A DNA stretch of 23,985 nucleotides from positions 1 through 23,985 of the forward strand of contig NZ_JOIR01000062.1 in NCBI RefSeq assembly GCF_000720115.1, read 5' to 3'. This DNA comes from Streptomyces sp. NRRL F-2580. GTDB lineage: Bacteria; Actinomycetota; Actinomycetes; Streptomycetales; Streptomycetaceae. Shown piece by piece: positions 1 to 7,116 of this stretch. Every line of letters begins with the position of its first letter. The stretch's first letter is position 1. Under the pieces are notes generated by a model. That model saw only the letters and a program-made list of their open reading frames with translations. It had not been told where the DNA came from and did not search any database. A program made the translations under genes and the position numbers.

Positions 1-1469
1 TCGCCGAGCAGGCGCAGCGCGACGGGATCGGGCAGCGGCTCCACCGGCCGCAGCGACTCCCCCGGCACACCGAGCGGTTCACGGCTCGTGGCCAGGATCT
101 GTACGCCGGGGCAGCGTGCGAGGAGTTCCTCGGCCAGCTCGGCGGCGGCGCCGATGACGTGCTCGCAGTTGTCGAGCAGCAGCAGGAGCCGTTGCCGTGC
201 GCAGTGTTCGGCGAGCCGGTCGAGCGGGTTGTCCCCGGCCCGGTCGGTCAGGGCCCGCAGCTCCTCGGCGGCGGCGCCGCGCAGCTTGGTCTCCCGGGCT
301 CCGAGCGCGGCGAGCGCGGCCTCGGCGACGTCCTCCGGGTCGTCCACGGGGGCCAGCTCGACGAACCACACCCCGTCGGGCCATCCGCCGCGTGCGTCGT
401 GCGCCTCGGCGGCCTCCTGCGAGAGCCGGGTCTTGCCGGCCCCGCCGGGCCCGAGCAGCGTGACGAGCCGCGACCGCGCGAGATCGTCCCCGATGACGCG
501 GATGTCGTCCTCACGGCCGACGAAGGTGGTGAGCCGCGCCCGCAGGTTGCCCCCGCCCCGGCCGGCCGCCTCGGGCGCCGCCGAGGGATACGGGCTCGGG
601 GCGGGGCCGACGGCGCCGGGAGGGTTGGTCGGTACCGGGCCCCCGTCCGGGTGGGCCGCGGCGGCGGAGCCCTGCTCGGGCCGTGCCGGATGCGGCGCGG
701 GCCCGGCGTACGGATGCGGCGCGGGCCCGGCGCCGGCGGGGTGCGGGGTCTCCGCGGCCGGCGGGTTCAGGAGTTCGGTGTGCAGGGCGCGCAGGGCGGG
801 GCCCGGGTCCGTGCCCAGCCGGGCCGCCAGGTCCCGGCGTACGGCGTCGTACGCGGCCAGGGCCTCCGACGGGCGGCCCGCGTCGCGCAGCGCCCGGATG
901 CGCAGGATCTGCAGCGGCTCGTCCAGCGGCTGCCGCGCGCACAGCGCGGTCAGTTCCGGCAGGGCCCGCTCCGCCTGCCCCAGGGCCAGGGCCGCCGCGA
1001 GCCGGCCCCGGCGCACGTCCGTCCGTACGGCCTCCCAGCGCGCGGACTCCGCGCCCGGGTCGGGCAGGTCGGCGAGGGCCGGTCCGCGCCACAGCGCGAG
1101 GGCCTCCTCGTACCGGGCGGCGGCCTCGGCCGGGTCCCGCGTCTCGGCCGCGGCCCGGGCGAGGCGCTCGAAGCGGTACAGGTCGACGTCCTCGCGGTCG
1201 GCGGCGAGCTGGTAGCCGCCCTCCGCGGAGCGTACGGCCGCGTGTCCGAGGGCCCGCCGCAGGCGGGCGACCAGCGCTTGCAGGGCGGCCGGCGCGTCGG
1301 CCGGCTGGTCGCCGTCCCACACCTCGGCGACCAGCAGCGCGACCGGCACCACCCGCCCCGGCCGCAGCGCGAGCGCGGTCAGGAGCGCCCGCAGGCGCGC
1401 TCCGCCGACGCCGACGGGGGTCCCGTCGTCGTGTATGGCCTGGGCGGTGCCGAGAATCGCGTAACGCAC
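1..1469 (-). CDS. AfsR/SARP-family regulator with NB-ARC domain (3' part outside window)
   Basis: This is a transcriptional activator of the SARP/AfsR type. Read from GTG at 1469, the first ~90 residues look like the winged-helix DNA-binding domain (start VRYAILGTAQAI, later GGARLRALLTALAL). An all-helical bacterial transcriptional activation domain follows to about residue 245. A Pro/Ala/Gly linker of ~70 residues leads into an NB-ARC/STAND ATPase with Walker A GPGGAGKT near residue 340, Walker B LLLLLDN near 428, and ILATSREPL after it. The frame runs off the left edge after 489 codons, so the sensor repeats expected at the C-terminus are not visible. No clear Shine-Dalgarno is seen. A GACAAT hexamer (1476-1481, minus strand) 6 nt before the GTG suggests a leaderless message. 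Such proteins often control antibiotic clusters, but no biosynthetic gene is visible here, so its target is unknown. Confidence 0.9.
   Translation of the reverse strand, partial: MRYAILGTAQAIHDDGTPVGVGGARLRALLTALALRPGRVVPVALLVAEVWDGDQPADAPAALQALVARLRRALGHAAVRSAEGGYQLAADREDVDLYRFERLARAAAETRDPAEAAARYEEALALWRGPALADLPDPGAESARWEAVRTDVRRGRLAAALALGQAERALPELTALCARQPLDEPLQILRIRALRDAGRPSEALAAYDAVRRDLAARLGTDPGPALRALHTELLNPPAAETPHPAGAGPAPHPYAGPAPHPARPEQGSAAAAHPDGGPVPTNPPGAVGPAPSPYPSAAPEAAGRGGGNLRARLTTFVGREDDIRVIGDDLARSRLVTLLGPGGAGKTRLSQEAAEAHDARGGWPDGVWFVELAPVDDPEDVAEAALAALGARETKLRGAAAEELRALTDRAGDNPLDRLAEHCARQRLLLLLDNCEHVIGAAAELAEELLARCPGVQILATSREPLGVPGESLRPVEPLPDPVALRLLG
687..732. repeat. 22-bp direct repeat, period 24, in the SARP linker
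   Basis: Two identical 22-bp copies (687-708 and 711-732) begin CGGATGCGG and are 24 bp apart, exactly eight codons. They encode a duplicated PAPHP-type octapeptide in the linker between the activation domain and the NB-ARC domain. The period keeps the frame, so copy-number change would only alter linker length. Confidence 0.8.
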
Positions 1470-1529
1470 CGGCCCATTGTCCCCGGACCCCGGCCCGGCC
1501 CCGAACCGTTTTCCTCCGCGCGCCCGGGA

Positions 1530-1535
1530 TAGGTT
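1530..1535 (+). promoter_or_regulatory. Minus-10 hexamer TAGGTT, leaderless site-2 protease message
   Basis: TAGGTT fits the streptomycete TANNNT minus-10 and ends 7 nt before the ATG at 1543. No Shine-Dalgarno lies between them, so transcription probably begins at or next to the A of the start codon. No convincing minus-35 is visible. Confidence 0.5.
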
Positions 1536-1542
1536 TCCCGGC

Positions 1543-2334
1543 ATGGGTCATCAGGGCGGCCGCGGCGAGCGGCGGATCAGTTCGGTATTCCTCGGGATTT
1601 TCGCCGTCATGGCCGTCACCGGCTGGGCCGTGTGGACCGGGTACTCGACGTCCACCGGGCTCGCGGTGTTCCTCTTCGTGACGTCGGCGTGGATCGTGTC
1701 CCTCTGCCTGCACGAGTACGCGCACGCCCGCACCGCCCTGCACGGCGGCGACCTCTCGGTGGGCGCCAAGGGCTATCTGACGCTGAATCCGCTGAAGTAT
1801 TCGCACGCACTCCTCAGCATCGTGCTGCCGGTGGTCTTCGTGATCCTGGGCGGGCTGGGCCTGCCGGGCGGCGCCGTCTACATCGAGCGCGGCCGGATCC
1901 AGGGGCGCTGGAAGCACAGCCTCATCTCGGCGGCGGGCCCGCTGACGAACGTGGCGTTCGCCGTCGTCTGCACGGCCCCGTTCTGGCTGGACGCCCTCGA
2001 CGGGGTGCCGATGCCCTTCCGGTACGCGCTCGCCTTCCTGGCCCTGCTCCAGGTCTCGGCGGCGATCCTGAACTTCCTGCCGGTGCCGGGCCTCGACGGC
2101 TACGGGGTCATCGAGCCCTGGCTGTCGCACCGGGTGCGCCGCGAGGTGGAGCCGCTGGCGCCGTTCGGCCTGATCGCCGTGTTCGCGCTGCTGTGGATCC
2201 CGGAGGTCAACTTCTTCTTCTTCGGCGTGGTCCGCGACCTGCTGTCCGCACTCGGCGTGTCGGACGTGGAGACGGACTGCGGCCACGCCCTCTACCGCTT
2301 CTGGCAGGACGCCGGCTTCTGCGCGGCCCGCTGA
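1543..2334 (+). CDS. Site-2 protease family (M50) membrane metalloprotease
   Basis: A 263-residue polytopic membrane protein of the M50 family, which cuts substrates within or next to the membrane. The zinc-binding HEYAH motif is at residues 57-61, inside a hydrophobic segment. The third-ligand motif NFLPVPGLDGYG is at 177-188, with Asp185 as the expected ligand. About five or six hydrophobic helices are visible and there is no PDZ domain, so it belongs with the short M50 proteins rather than the RseP type. ATG 1543 is chosen over upstream in-frame codons because the leaderless-type minus-10 TAGGTT sits 7 nt before it. It is divergent from the SARP gene with 73 bp between starts. Its substrate cannot be deduced; no anti-sigma factor gene is adjacent. 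Confidence 0.9.
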   Translation: MGHQGGRGERRISSVFLGIFAVMAVTGWAVWTGYSTSTGLAVFLFVTSAWIVSLCLHEYAHARTALHGGDLSVGAKGYLTLNPLKYSHALLSIVLPVVFVILGGLGLPGGAVYIERGRIQGRWKHSLISAAGPLTNVAFAVVCTAPFWLDALDGVPMPFRYALAFLALLQVSAAILNFLPVPGLDGYGVIEPWLSHRVRREVEPLAPFGLIAVFALLWIPEVNFFFFGVVRDLLSALGVSDVETDCGHALYRFWQDAGFCAAR

Positions 2335-2368
2335 CAGCCGACCCGGGGCGCGGCTTCCGCCCGAGCGG

Positions 2369-2551
2369 CTACGAGGTCCGCGCGGCCTTCTCGGCCTTGG
2401 CCTTGCGCAGGTAGTACCAGGCCAGGTTGGACGTGAGGCCCGCGAGCAGCACCCAGACGATCCCGAGGAAGCTGCCCTCGACGAAGGCGACGACGGCCGC
2501 GGCCACCGCAAGGACGCAGACGACAACGGCGAAGACGGCAAGGCGGGGCAT
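2369..2551 (-). CDS. Small two-helix membrane protein
   Basis: A 60-residue protein with two hydrophobic stretches (about residues 4-25 and 28-46), then a short basic tail rich in Lys, Arg and Ala. The start at 2551 is well supported: a GAGGAG ribosome-binding site lies 8 nt upstream. Small proteins of this shape are common in Streptomyces and mostly uncharacterised; I do not recognise a named family. It is convergent with the site-2 protease gene with 34 bp between stops. Confidence 0.7.
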   Translation of the reverse strand: MPRLAVFAVVVCVLAVAAAVVAFVEGSFLGIVWVLLAGLTSNLAWYYLRKAKAEKAARTS

Positions 2552-2595
2552 GGAAAGAGCTCCTCGGGGACACTGAAGGCGGTCGAGCCCCTCCA

Positions 2596-2829
2596 GTGTC
2601 CCCCATGCCCCGCAGTGCTGCCGTAAGCGCGGCGGCGCACCGCGGGCGGTCCAGGGACGGGGCCGTGCCCGGCGGGTTCCGGCTGTCGCTGATCAAGGGA
2701 ATGGGCAACAGCCGCGGCAATACCGAGTCCGGTTTCATCCGCAGCGTGGACGATGCCGTCGCACGCTTCCACCATGGTGTGGTGGCCCAGCTGGGGACCG
2801 TCGAGGCGCGCCCCGGTCGGCGGGGCTGA
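2596..2829 (+). CDS. Possible small hypothetical protein (weak)
   Basis: An open frame of 77 codons from GTG 2596, or 74 from ATG 2605. Third positions are mostly G or C. The middle part (SLIKGMGNSRGNTESGF, then IRSVDDAVARFHHG) is less Arg/Ala/Pro-rich than a typical shadow frame. No good ribosome-binding site is visible, the first ~30 residues look like low-complexity filler, and I recognise no family. It is listed because otherwise 2552-2926 holds no gene; the stretch could equally be non-coding. Confidence 0.25.
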   Translation: MSPMPRSAAVSAAAHRGRSRDGAVPGGFRLSLIKGMGNSRGNTESGFIRSVDDAVARFHHGVVAQLGTVEARPGRRG

Positions 2830-2895
2830 GCGCGGGGCATGCCCGGCGGTGCGGCCCGAGGAGGACCGCTCCGCCGTGCATGCGCCGACGACGGG

Positions 2896-2938
2896 CGTCC
2901 GCTCGGACGTCCGCTCGGACGTCCGTTCAGACGTCCGT
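2896..2938. repeat. 12-bp tandem repeat across the F420 reductase stop codon
   Basis: Three units of CGTCCGCTCGGA (2896-2907 and 2908-2919 exact; 2920-2931 with two changes) and a partial fourth (2932-2938). Every junction makes the palindrome CGGACGTCCG or a variant, so the array can fold into alternative short hairpins. It covers the TGA of the reductase (2927-2929) and its first downstream bases, and may act at the 3' end of that message. Confidence 0.75.
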
Positions 2939-3631
2939 GATGCGCAGGCCCGCGTGGGCCTTGTAGCGGCGGTTGGTGGAGATGAGGTTGGCGACCAGGG
3001 ATTCGACCTGGTGGGCGTTGCGCAGGCGGCCGGCGAAGACGCCGCGCATGCCGGGGATGCGGGCGGCGAGGGCCTGGACGAGGTCCGTGTCGGCGCGGGA
3101 TTCGCCGAGGACCATCACGTCGGTGTCGATCTCGTCGATCGACTCGTCCTGCAGGAGGACCGCCGAGAGGTGGTGGAAGGCCGCCGTGACGCGGGAGTCG
3201 GGGAGCAGGGCGGCGGCCTGCTGGGCGGCGCTGCCCTCTTCGACCTGGAGGGCGTAGGCGCCCTGCTTGTCGAAGCCCAGCGGGTTGACGCAGTCCACCA
3301 CGAGCTTGCCCGCGAGGTCCTCGCGCAGGGCTTCGAGGGTCTTGGCGTGGCCTTCCCACGGCACCGCGATGATCACGACGTCGCTGCGGCGCGCGCACTC
3401 GGCGTTGTCCGCGCCCTCCACGCCGAGGCCGAGTTCTTCGGCGGCGGTCCGGGCACGGTCGGCGGCGCGCGAGCCGATGATCACTTTCTGGCCGGCCCGG
3501 GCGAGCCGGTAGGCGAGGCCGCGGCCCTGGTCGCCGGTGCCGCCGAGGACGCCGACGACGAGGCCGGACACGTCCGGCAGCTCCCACGGGTCCTTGACCG
3601 GCGGCTTCTGCGTGCTGTCTGAGGAAGTCAT
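2927..3631 (-). CDS. npdG: NADPH-dependent F420 reductase (F420:NADP oxidoreductase)
   Basis: A 234-residue protein that moves hydride between NADP(H) and the deazaflavin coenzyme F420, supplying reduced F420 for cytosolic reductases. A Rossmann nucleotide-binding loop GVLGGTGDQGRGLA lies near residues 26-39, followed by IIGSRAADRA, whose Ser-Arg is the usual NADP-phosphate contact. VVDCVNPLGF, AFHHLSAVLL and a C-terminal NAHQVESLVANLI segment match the family. ATG 3631 gives the usual family length apart from a ~20-residue N-terminal extension. A promoter with 17-bp spacing (3639-3667) ends 7 nt before the ATG, suggesting leaderless translation. No F420 biosynthesis gene is nearby. Confidence 0.92.
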   Translation of the reverse strand: MTSSDSTQKPPVKDPWELPDVSGLVVGVLGGTGDQGRGLAYRLARAGQKVIIGSRAADRARTAAEELGLGVEGADNAECARRSDVVIIAVPWEGHAKTLEALREDLAGKLVVDCVNPLGFDKQGAYALQVEEGSAAQQAAALLPDSRVTAAFHHLSAVLLQDESIDEIDTDVMVLGESRADTDLVQALAARIPGMRGVFAGRLRNAHQVESLVANLISTNRRYKAHAGLRITDV

Positions 3632-3638
3632 GGGGGCG

Positions 3639-3667
3639 AGCGTACTGCCGGGTAGGCCACAGTCGAA
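3639..3667 (-). promoter_or_regulatory. Promoter of the F420 reductase gene
   Basis: On the minus strand TTCGAC (3662-3667) and TACGCT (3639-3644) are separated by 17 bp. The minus-10 ends 7 nt before the ATG, leaving no room for a Shine-Dalgarno, so the message is probably leaderless. Confidence 0.55.
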
Positions 3668-3726
3668 GAGGAGGGAACGCTCCCGTACTGCTCCCCTATG
3701 TCCCTTCCATGCGGCAGGATGCCGAT

Positions 3727-4332
3727 ATGGATGCCGTGAGGGTCGCGCTGCTGCGCGAGGTGCTCGCCGGTACGCAGTGGCCGGGTGCCGCCCGGAACTT
3801 CGCCGGCTCGCTGCGCCGGTCCGTCGTACCGGCCGGCGGGAACCTGCTGCTGGTGGGGACGGAGGGCTACGAGCCCTGGCATCTCGCCGCGCACCTGGTG
3901 GACGAGGCCGCCTGGTCGGGTCTGCCGGAGCTGGCGCCCACGCTCGTACGCCACCGGGTGCGGCCCGGGGAGCCGGCGCACCTGTCGGTGGGGCTGGGCA
4001 GGCTGGCGGCGGCCCGGCGCGGGCACACGCTGCTGGTGGTGGCACCCGGGGAGCCCGGCGAGGCGCTGCTGGAGCGCGTGCACGAGGTCCGGCGCGCCGG
4101 GGCGACCGTACTGTCCCTGGACGGCGGGGATCCGGAACTGGGCACGCTCGCGCACGAGGTGCTGTCCGTGCCGGAGGGCGGGGCCGAACTGGATCTGGAC
4201 ACCGTGCAGCACCTGGTCAGCGCGGCGGCCGGGGAGAACGGCCCGCCGGCGCAGCGCGGCCCGCGCCGCTTCCGGGACCGGCTGGCGCGGCTGGCCGACC
4301 AGCTGACCGCGCCGCCGCCCAGCCGCTGGTAG
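3727..4332 (+). CDS. Conserved actinobacterial protein with a SIS-like fold
   Basis: A 201-residue protein of unknown function. LLLVGTEGYEPWHLAAHLVDEA (residues ~39-60) and LLVVAPGEPGEALLERVHEV, followed by ATVLSLDGGDPELGTLAHEV, resemble the two halves of a SIS (sugar isomerase) domain, in which a glycine-rich loop is followed by strand-helix units. No catalytic assignment is possible. The C-terminus is basic and Pro-rich. I prefer ATG 3727 to ATG 3709 because CAGGAT at 3715-3720 lies 6 nt before 3727 in a leaderless-type arrangement, and neither ATG has a good Shine-Dalgarno. It is divergent from the F420 reductase gene. Confidence 0.75.
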   Translation: MDAVRVALLREVLAGTQWPGAARNFAGSLRRSVVPAGGNLLLVGTEGYEPWHLAAHLVDEAAWSGLPELAPTLVRHRVRPGEPAHLSVGLGRLAAARRGHTLLVVAPGEPGEALLERVHEVRRAGATVLSLDGGDPELGTLAHEVLSVPEGGAELDLDTVQHLVSAAAGENGPPAQRGPRRFRDRLARLADQLTAPPPSRW

Positions 4333-4353
4333 CCGGGGCCGGGGTCGCGACCG

Positions 4354-4590
4354 CTACGGCGCCGTGCCCTCTTCTTCCTCGCGGGTCTTGTCGTTCCACT
4401 TGGGGTCGTTCTGCCATTCGAGATTGCGTTCCTGCGCCGTTTCCATGGCGTGGCTCGCCGCCTCGGGCGTCTCGTACGGGCCGAAACGGTCCTTCGCCGG
4501 GCACTCGGGGCCTTCTTCGACCTTGTTGTGGACCAGGCAGTAGTACCACTCGCCCGCTTTGCCCACCTGGCGCTTCTTGAACAGGGCCAT
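4354..4590 (-). CDS. 78-aa conserved actinobacterial protein beside map
   Basis: A small hydrophilic protein that starts with a basic stretch ([15 protein letters not shown]), then [21 protein letters not shown] and [14 protein letters not shown], and ends in an acidic tail. The two Cys residues and the [20 protein letters not shown] segment recall a small SPOR-like or metal-binding fold, but this is only resemblance. From memory, similar proteins are sometimes labelled methionine aminopeptidase in databases, probably because they sit beside map; this one has none of that enzyme's metal ligands. A GAGAGGAG ribosome-binding site precedes the ATG by about 10 nt. It is divergent from map with 72 bp between starts. 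Confidence 0.8.
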   Translation of the reverse strand: MALFKKRQVGKAGEWYYCLVHNKVEEGPECPAKDRFGPYETPEAASHAMETAQERNLEWQNDPKWNDKTREEEEGTAP

Positions 4591-4649
4591 CGTTGTCAGG
4601 CTCCTCTCGTTACCGCTCTCTGCCGCCATGCTGCCCCATCCCCGCTGGA

Positions 4650-4655
4650 TACACT
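4650..4655 (+). promoter_or_regulatory. Minus-10 hexamer TACACT of map, leaderless type
   Basis: TACACT ends 7 nt before the map ATG (4663). No Shine-Dalgarno is present, so a leaderless transcript is likely. No clear minus-35 is seen. Confidence 0.5.
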
Positions 4656-4662
4656 CGCTTGC

Positions 4663-5520
4663 ATGTCTGGCCAGTCGCTGCTCGTACCAGGCGAGCTTTC
4701 TCCCGTCCGTTCCGTTCCCGGAAACATCCGCCGGCCCGAGTACGTGGGCAAGCCCGCGCCCACTCCGTACACCGGACCGGAGGTGCAGACGGCCGAGACC
4801 ATCGAGGCCATGCGCATCGCCGGCCGGATCGCCGCCCAGGCGATGGAAGAGGCCGCCAAGCTGATCGCGCCGGGGGTGACCACCGACGAGCTCGACAAGG
4901 TCGCCCACGACTACATGTGCGACCACGGCGCCTACCCCTCGACGCTCGGCTACCGCGGCTTCCCGAAGTCGCTGTGCTCCTCCGTGAACGAGGTCATCTG
5001 TCACGGCATCCCGGACTCCACTGTCCTGCGCGACGGCGACATCGTGAACCTCGACGTGACCGCGTACATCGGCGGGGTGCACGGCGACAACAACGCCACC
5101 TACCTGTGCGGGGAGGTGGACGAGGAGTCGCGGCTGCTCGTGGAGCGCACCCGTGAGGCGCTGAACCGCGCCGTCAAGGCCGTCAAGCCGGGCCGCCAGA
5201 TCAACGTCATCGGCCGGGTCATCGAGTCGTACGCGAAGCGCTTCGGCTACGGCGTGGTCCGGGACTTCACCGGCCACGGCATCAACTCCTCCTTCCACTC
5301 CGGCCTGATCATCCCGCACTACGACAGCCCGCACGCCACCACCGTCATCGAGCCCGGGATGACCTTCACCATCGAGCCGATGCTGACCCTGGGCACCCAC
5401 GAGTACGACATGTGGGAGGACGGCTGGACGGTCGTCACGAAGGACCGCAAGCGGACCGCGCAGTTCGAGCACACGCTGGTGGTGACGGACTCGGGGGCGG
5501 AGATCCTGACCCTGCCGTAG
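4663..5520 (+). CDS. map: Type I methionine aminopeptidase
   Basis: A 285-residue cytosolic enzyme that removes the initiator methionine from nascent proteins. All five metal ligands of the pita-bread fold are present: Asp131 ([11 protein letters not shown]), Asp142 (GDNNATY), His205 (FTGHGI), Glu238 (TIEPM) and Glu269 (QFEHTL). The substrate-contacting His114 (VICHGIP) is also there. The ~40-residue N-terminal extension with Pro-rich stretches ([12 protein letters not shown]) is typical of the actinobacterial MetAP1c type. The ATG is set by the preceding TACACT. A terminator-like hairpin with a T-run follows at 5565-5587. Confidence 0.96.
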   Translation: MSGQSLLVPGELSPVRSVPGNIRRPEYVGKPAPTPYTGPEVQTAETIEAMRIAGRIAAQAMEEAAKLIAPGVTTDELDKVAHDYMCDHGAYPSTLGYRGFPKSLCSSVNEVICHGIPDSTVLRDGDIVNLDVTAYIGGVHGDNNATYLCGEVDEESRLLVERTREALNRAVKAVKPGRQINVIGRVIESYAKRFGYGVVRDFTGHGINSSFHSGLIIPHYDSPHATTVIEPGMTFTIEPMLTLGTHEYDMWEDGWTVVTKDRKRTAQFEHTLVVTDSGAEILTLP

Positions 5521-5532
5521 CCGGATCCCGGC

Positions 5533-5566
5533 GGAATCCAGGCGGGATCCAGGCGGGATCCAGGCC
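5533..5566. repeat. Short tandem repeat downstream of map
   Basis: Three head-to-tail copies of GGATCCAGGCG (the first is 12 bp, with AA for A) lie between the map stop codon and its terminator. No function is evident. Confidence 0.7.
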
Positions 5567-5587
5567 GCGTCCCGGCGCGGACTTTTT
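5565..5587 (+). terminator. Rho-independent-like terminator after map
   Basis: A CCGCG stem (5565-5569) pairs with CGCGG (5576-5580) around a 6-nt loop and is followed within 2 nt by five T residues (5583-5587). T-runs are rare in this DNA. It also separates map from the iron-regulated heme oxygenase promoter. Confidence 0.55.
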
Positions 5588-5610
5588 ACCGACAAGACGT
5601 CGGGAAGACA

Positions 5611-5639
5611 TTGACTTAGGCAAGCCTAAGTAGGAGTAT
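5611..5639 (+). promoter_or_regulatory. Iron-box promoter of the heme oxygenase gene (DmdR1/IdeR operator)
   Basis: TTGACT (5611-5616) is a good minus-35; GAGTAT (5634-5639) follows after 17 bp. Between them, overlapping the minus-35, lies the perfect 18-bp palindrome ACTTAGGCAAGCCTAAGT (5614-5631). It matches about 12 of 19 positions of the actinobacterial iron box, including both TTAGG and CTAA parts. Binding of an Fe(II)-loaded DmdR1/IdeR repressor here would block RNA polymerase, giving expression on iron starvation. Confidence 0.85.
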
Positions 5640-5691
5640 CGGGCGTGGCGGCGGTGCCGCCACGCCTGCTTCCTCTTCCTGGAGGTCCGCC

Positions 5692-6339
5692 TTGGACGCC
5701 TTCTCTACGGTCATCCGCGTCGCGTCGCACGAGCAGCACACCGAGGCCGAGACGTCGACCTTCATGAGCGACCTGCTCGGCGGGCGGCTCGGCGTGGACG
5801 CGTACACGCGCTACACCGAACAGCTGTGGTTCGTGTACCGGGCCCTGGAGGACGCGGCCGAGGCCCTCAGGAACGACCCGGTGGCCGGCCCGTTCATCCG
5901 GCCCGAGCTGATGCGCGTCGCCGAGATCGAGCGCGACCTCGCACACCTGCTGGGCCCGGACTGGCAGGAGAACGTCGTGGCGCTGCCCGCGACGCGGGCG
6001 TACGCCGCCCGCGTCGCCGAGTGCGCGGCCGAGTGGCCCGGCGGGTACGTCGCCCACCACTACACCCGCTACCTGGGCGACCTCTCCGGCGGCCAGATCA
6101 TCCGCGACAAGGCCGAGCGCACCTGGGGCTTCGAGCGCAAGGGCGACGGCGTCCGCTTCTACGTCTTCGCGGACATCTCCAACCCGGCCGCCTTCAAGCG
6201 GACCTACCGCGAGCTGCTGGACGCCATCGCCGCGGACGACCTGGAGAAACAGCGCATCATCGACGAGTGCAAGCGCGCCTTCGACTTCAACGGCGCGGTC
6301 TTCCGCGAGCTGGGCGAGGAGTTCCGCCTCAGCGCGTGA
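5692..6339 (+). CDS. hmuO: Heme oxygenase (HmuO type)
   Basis: A 215-residue biliverdin-producing heme oxygenase that opens heme with O2 and reductant, releasing Fe(II) and CO in the cytosol. His16, in HEQHTEAETSTFMSDLL, aligns with the proximal heme ligand of Corynebacterium HmuO. The distal-helix signature YLGDLSGGQ is at 127-135 and the C-terminal segment AFDFNGAVFRELG also fits. The start is TTG 5692, with GGAGG 6 nt upstream; no in-frame ATG or GTG offers a better site. The gene stands alone behind an iron-box promoter, without the heme ABC importer often found with such genes, so heme must enter by another route or come from internal turnover. Confidence 0.95.
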   Translation: MDAFSTVIRVASHEQHTEAETSTFMSDLLGGRLGVDAYTRYTEQLWFVYRALEDAAEALRNDPVAGPFIRPELMRVAEIERDLAHLLGPDWQENVVALPATRAYAARVAECAAEWPGGYVAHHYTRYLGDLSGGQIIRDKAERTWGFERKGDGVRFYVFADISNPAAFKRTYRELLDAIAADDLEKQRIIDECKRAFDFNGAVFRELGEEFRLSA

Positions 6340-6407
6340 CCCCTCCGGGGGCAGCACGGTGAAGAGCGCCGCCGCTGCCGCTCGTCGGCCTGGATCGTGC
6401 GGGATGC

Positions 6408-7097
6408 CTAGATCGTGCGGGAGCCCCGGGCGGCGGGCCGGTCCGGGTGGCGCTCGAAGCGGACGCGGCCGCCGATCTCGACGGTGCCGTCGGGGCCGGG
6501 GGCGGTGAGGATCTGGGAGCCGGCGCCCTGGGTGATGTTCAGGGCGCGGTTGAGCTGGGCCGTCAGCAGGATCGCCGCCGATCCGGTGGCCTCGTCCTCG
6601 GCGATGATCCCGTCGGGGCGGCGCGGGAAGCCGCGGGCCCGCACGCGGCCCGCGGTCTCGTCCTCCCAGGCCCAGGCGTACAGCCAGCCCTCGCCCGGCG
6701 GCGGGGCCGGGAGCGCCTCGACCTCGGCCACGGATCCGTACTGCTCGGTGCGCTTGCCCTCGACCCACTCGGCGCGGGCCGTGATCCAGGTGAACTCCCC
6801 GTCGTCGCGGGCCCATACGGATCCGGCGGGCGGCTGGAGCTCCTCGATGTCGAGCAGCCACGCGACCCCGACCAGCGGATGCCCGGCGAAGGACATCCGC
6901 GTGCCGGGGGTGCGGATGTCGACGACCCCGCGCTCGGGGTCGTCGACGAACACCGTCTCGCTGTAGCCGAGTTCGGCGGCGAGCGCCTGCCGCGAGGCGT
7001 CGTCGGGGCAGGTGCGGCCGTCGCGTACGACTCCGAGCAGGTTGCCGTACCGGCCGTCACCCGCGCAGAAGACCCTCAGCACGTCGAGATCGTTCAC
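6408..7097 (-). CDS. PhzF-family protein (isomerase/epimerase-like), copy 1
   Basis: A 229-residue protein of the PhzF/diaminopimelate-epimerase fold. The acid/base Glu47 in LGYSETVFV and the glycine-rich EDEATGSAA (167-175) fall where family members have their catalytic Glu and substrate/phosphate loop; FAGHPLVG (70-77) is also typical. At 229 residues it is shorter than usual (about 260-300), with the second half compact. Substrates of non-phenazine PhzF proteins are mostly unknown. The start is GTG 7097, with TTGAAT (7104-7109, minus strand) 6 nt upstream and no Shine-Dalgarno, so it may be leaderless. It lies 19 bp downstream of the surface-protein remnant, in the same direction, and converges on heme oxygenase. 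Confidence 0.88.
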   Translation of the reverse strand: MNDLDVLRVFCAGDGRYGNLLGVVRDGRTCPDDASRQALAAELGYSETVFVDDPERGVVDIRTPGTRMSFAGHPLVGVAWLLDIEELQPPAGSVWARDDGEFTWITARAEWVEGKRTEQYGSVAEVEALPAPPPGEGWLYAWAWEDETAGRVRARGFPRRPDGIIAEDEATGSAAILLTAQLNRALNITQGAGSQILTAPGPDGTVEIGGRVRFERHPDRPAARGSRTI

Positions 7098-7116
7098 GCG
7101 GGAATTCAAGCACGGC

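Noticed and set aside
1..1469. Evidence for an antibiotic biosynthetic cluster from the SARP-type regulator
   Set aside because: No biosynthetic enzymes follow it in the window, and many such regulators are not linked to clusters.
511..2775. Long open minus-strand frame of 754 codons across the SARP, M50 and small membrane protein genes
   Set aside because: It overlaps three well-supported genes in other frames, is Arg/Pro/Gly-rich without any recognisable domain, and is a normal by-product of very high GC content.
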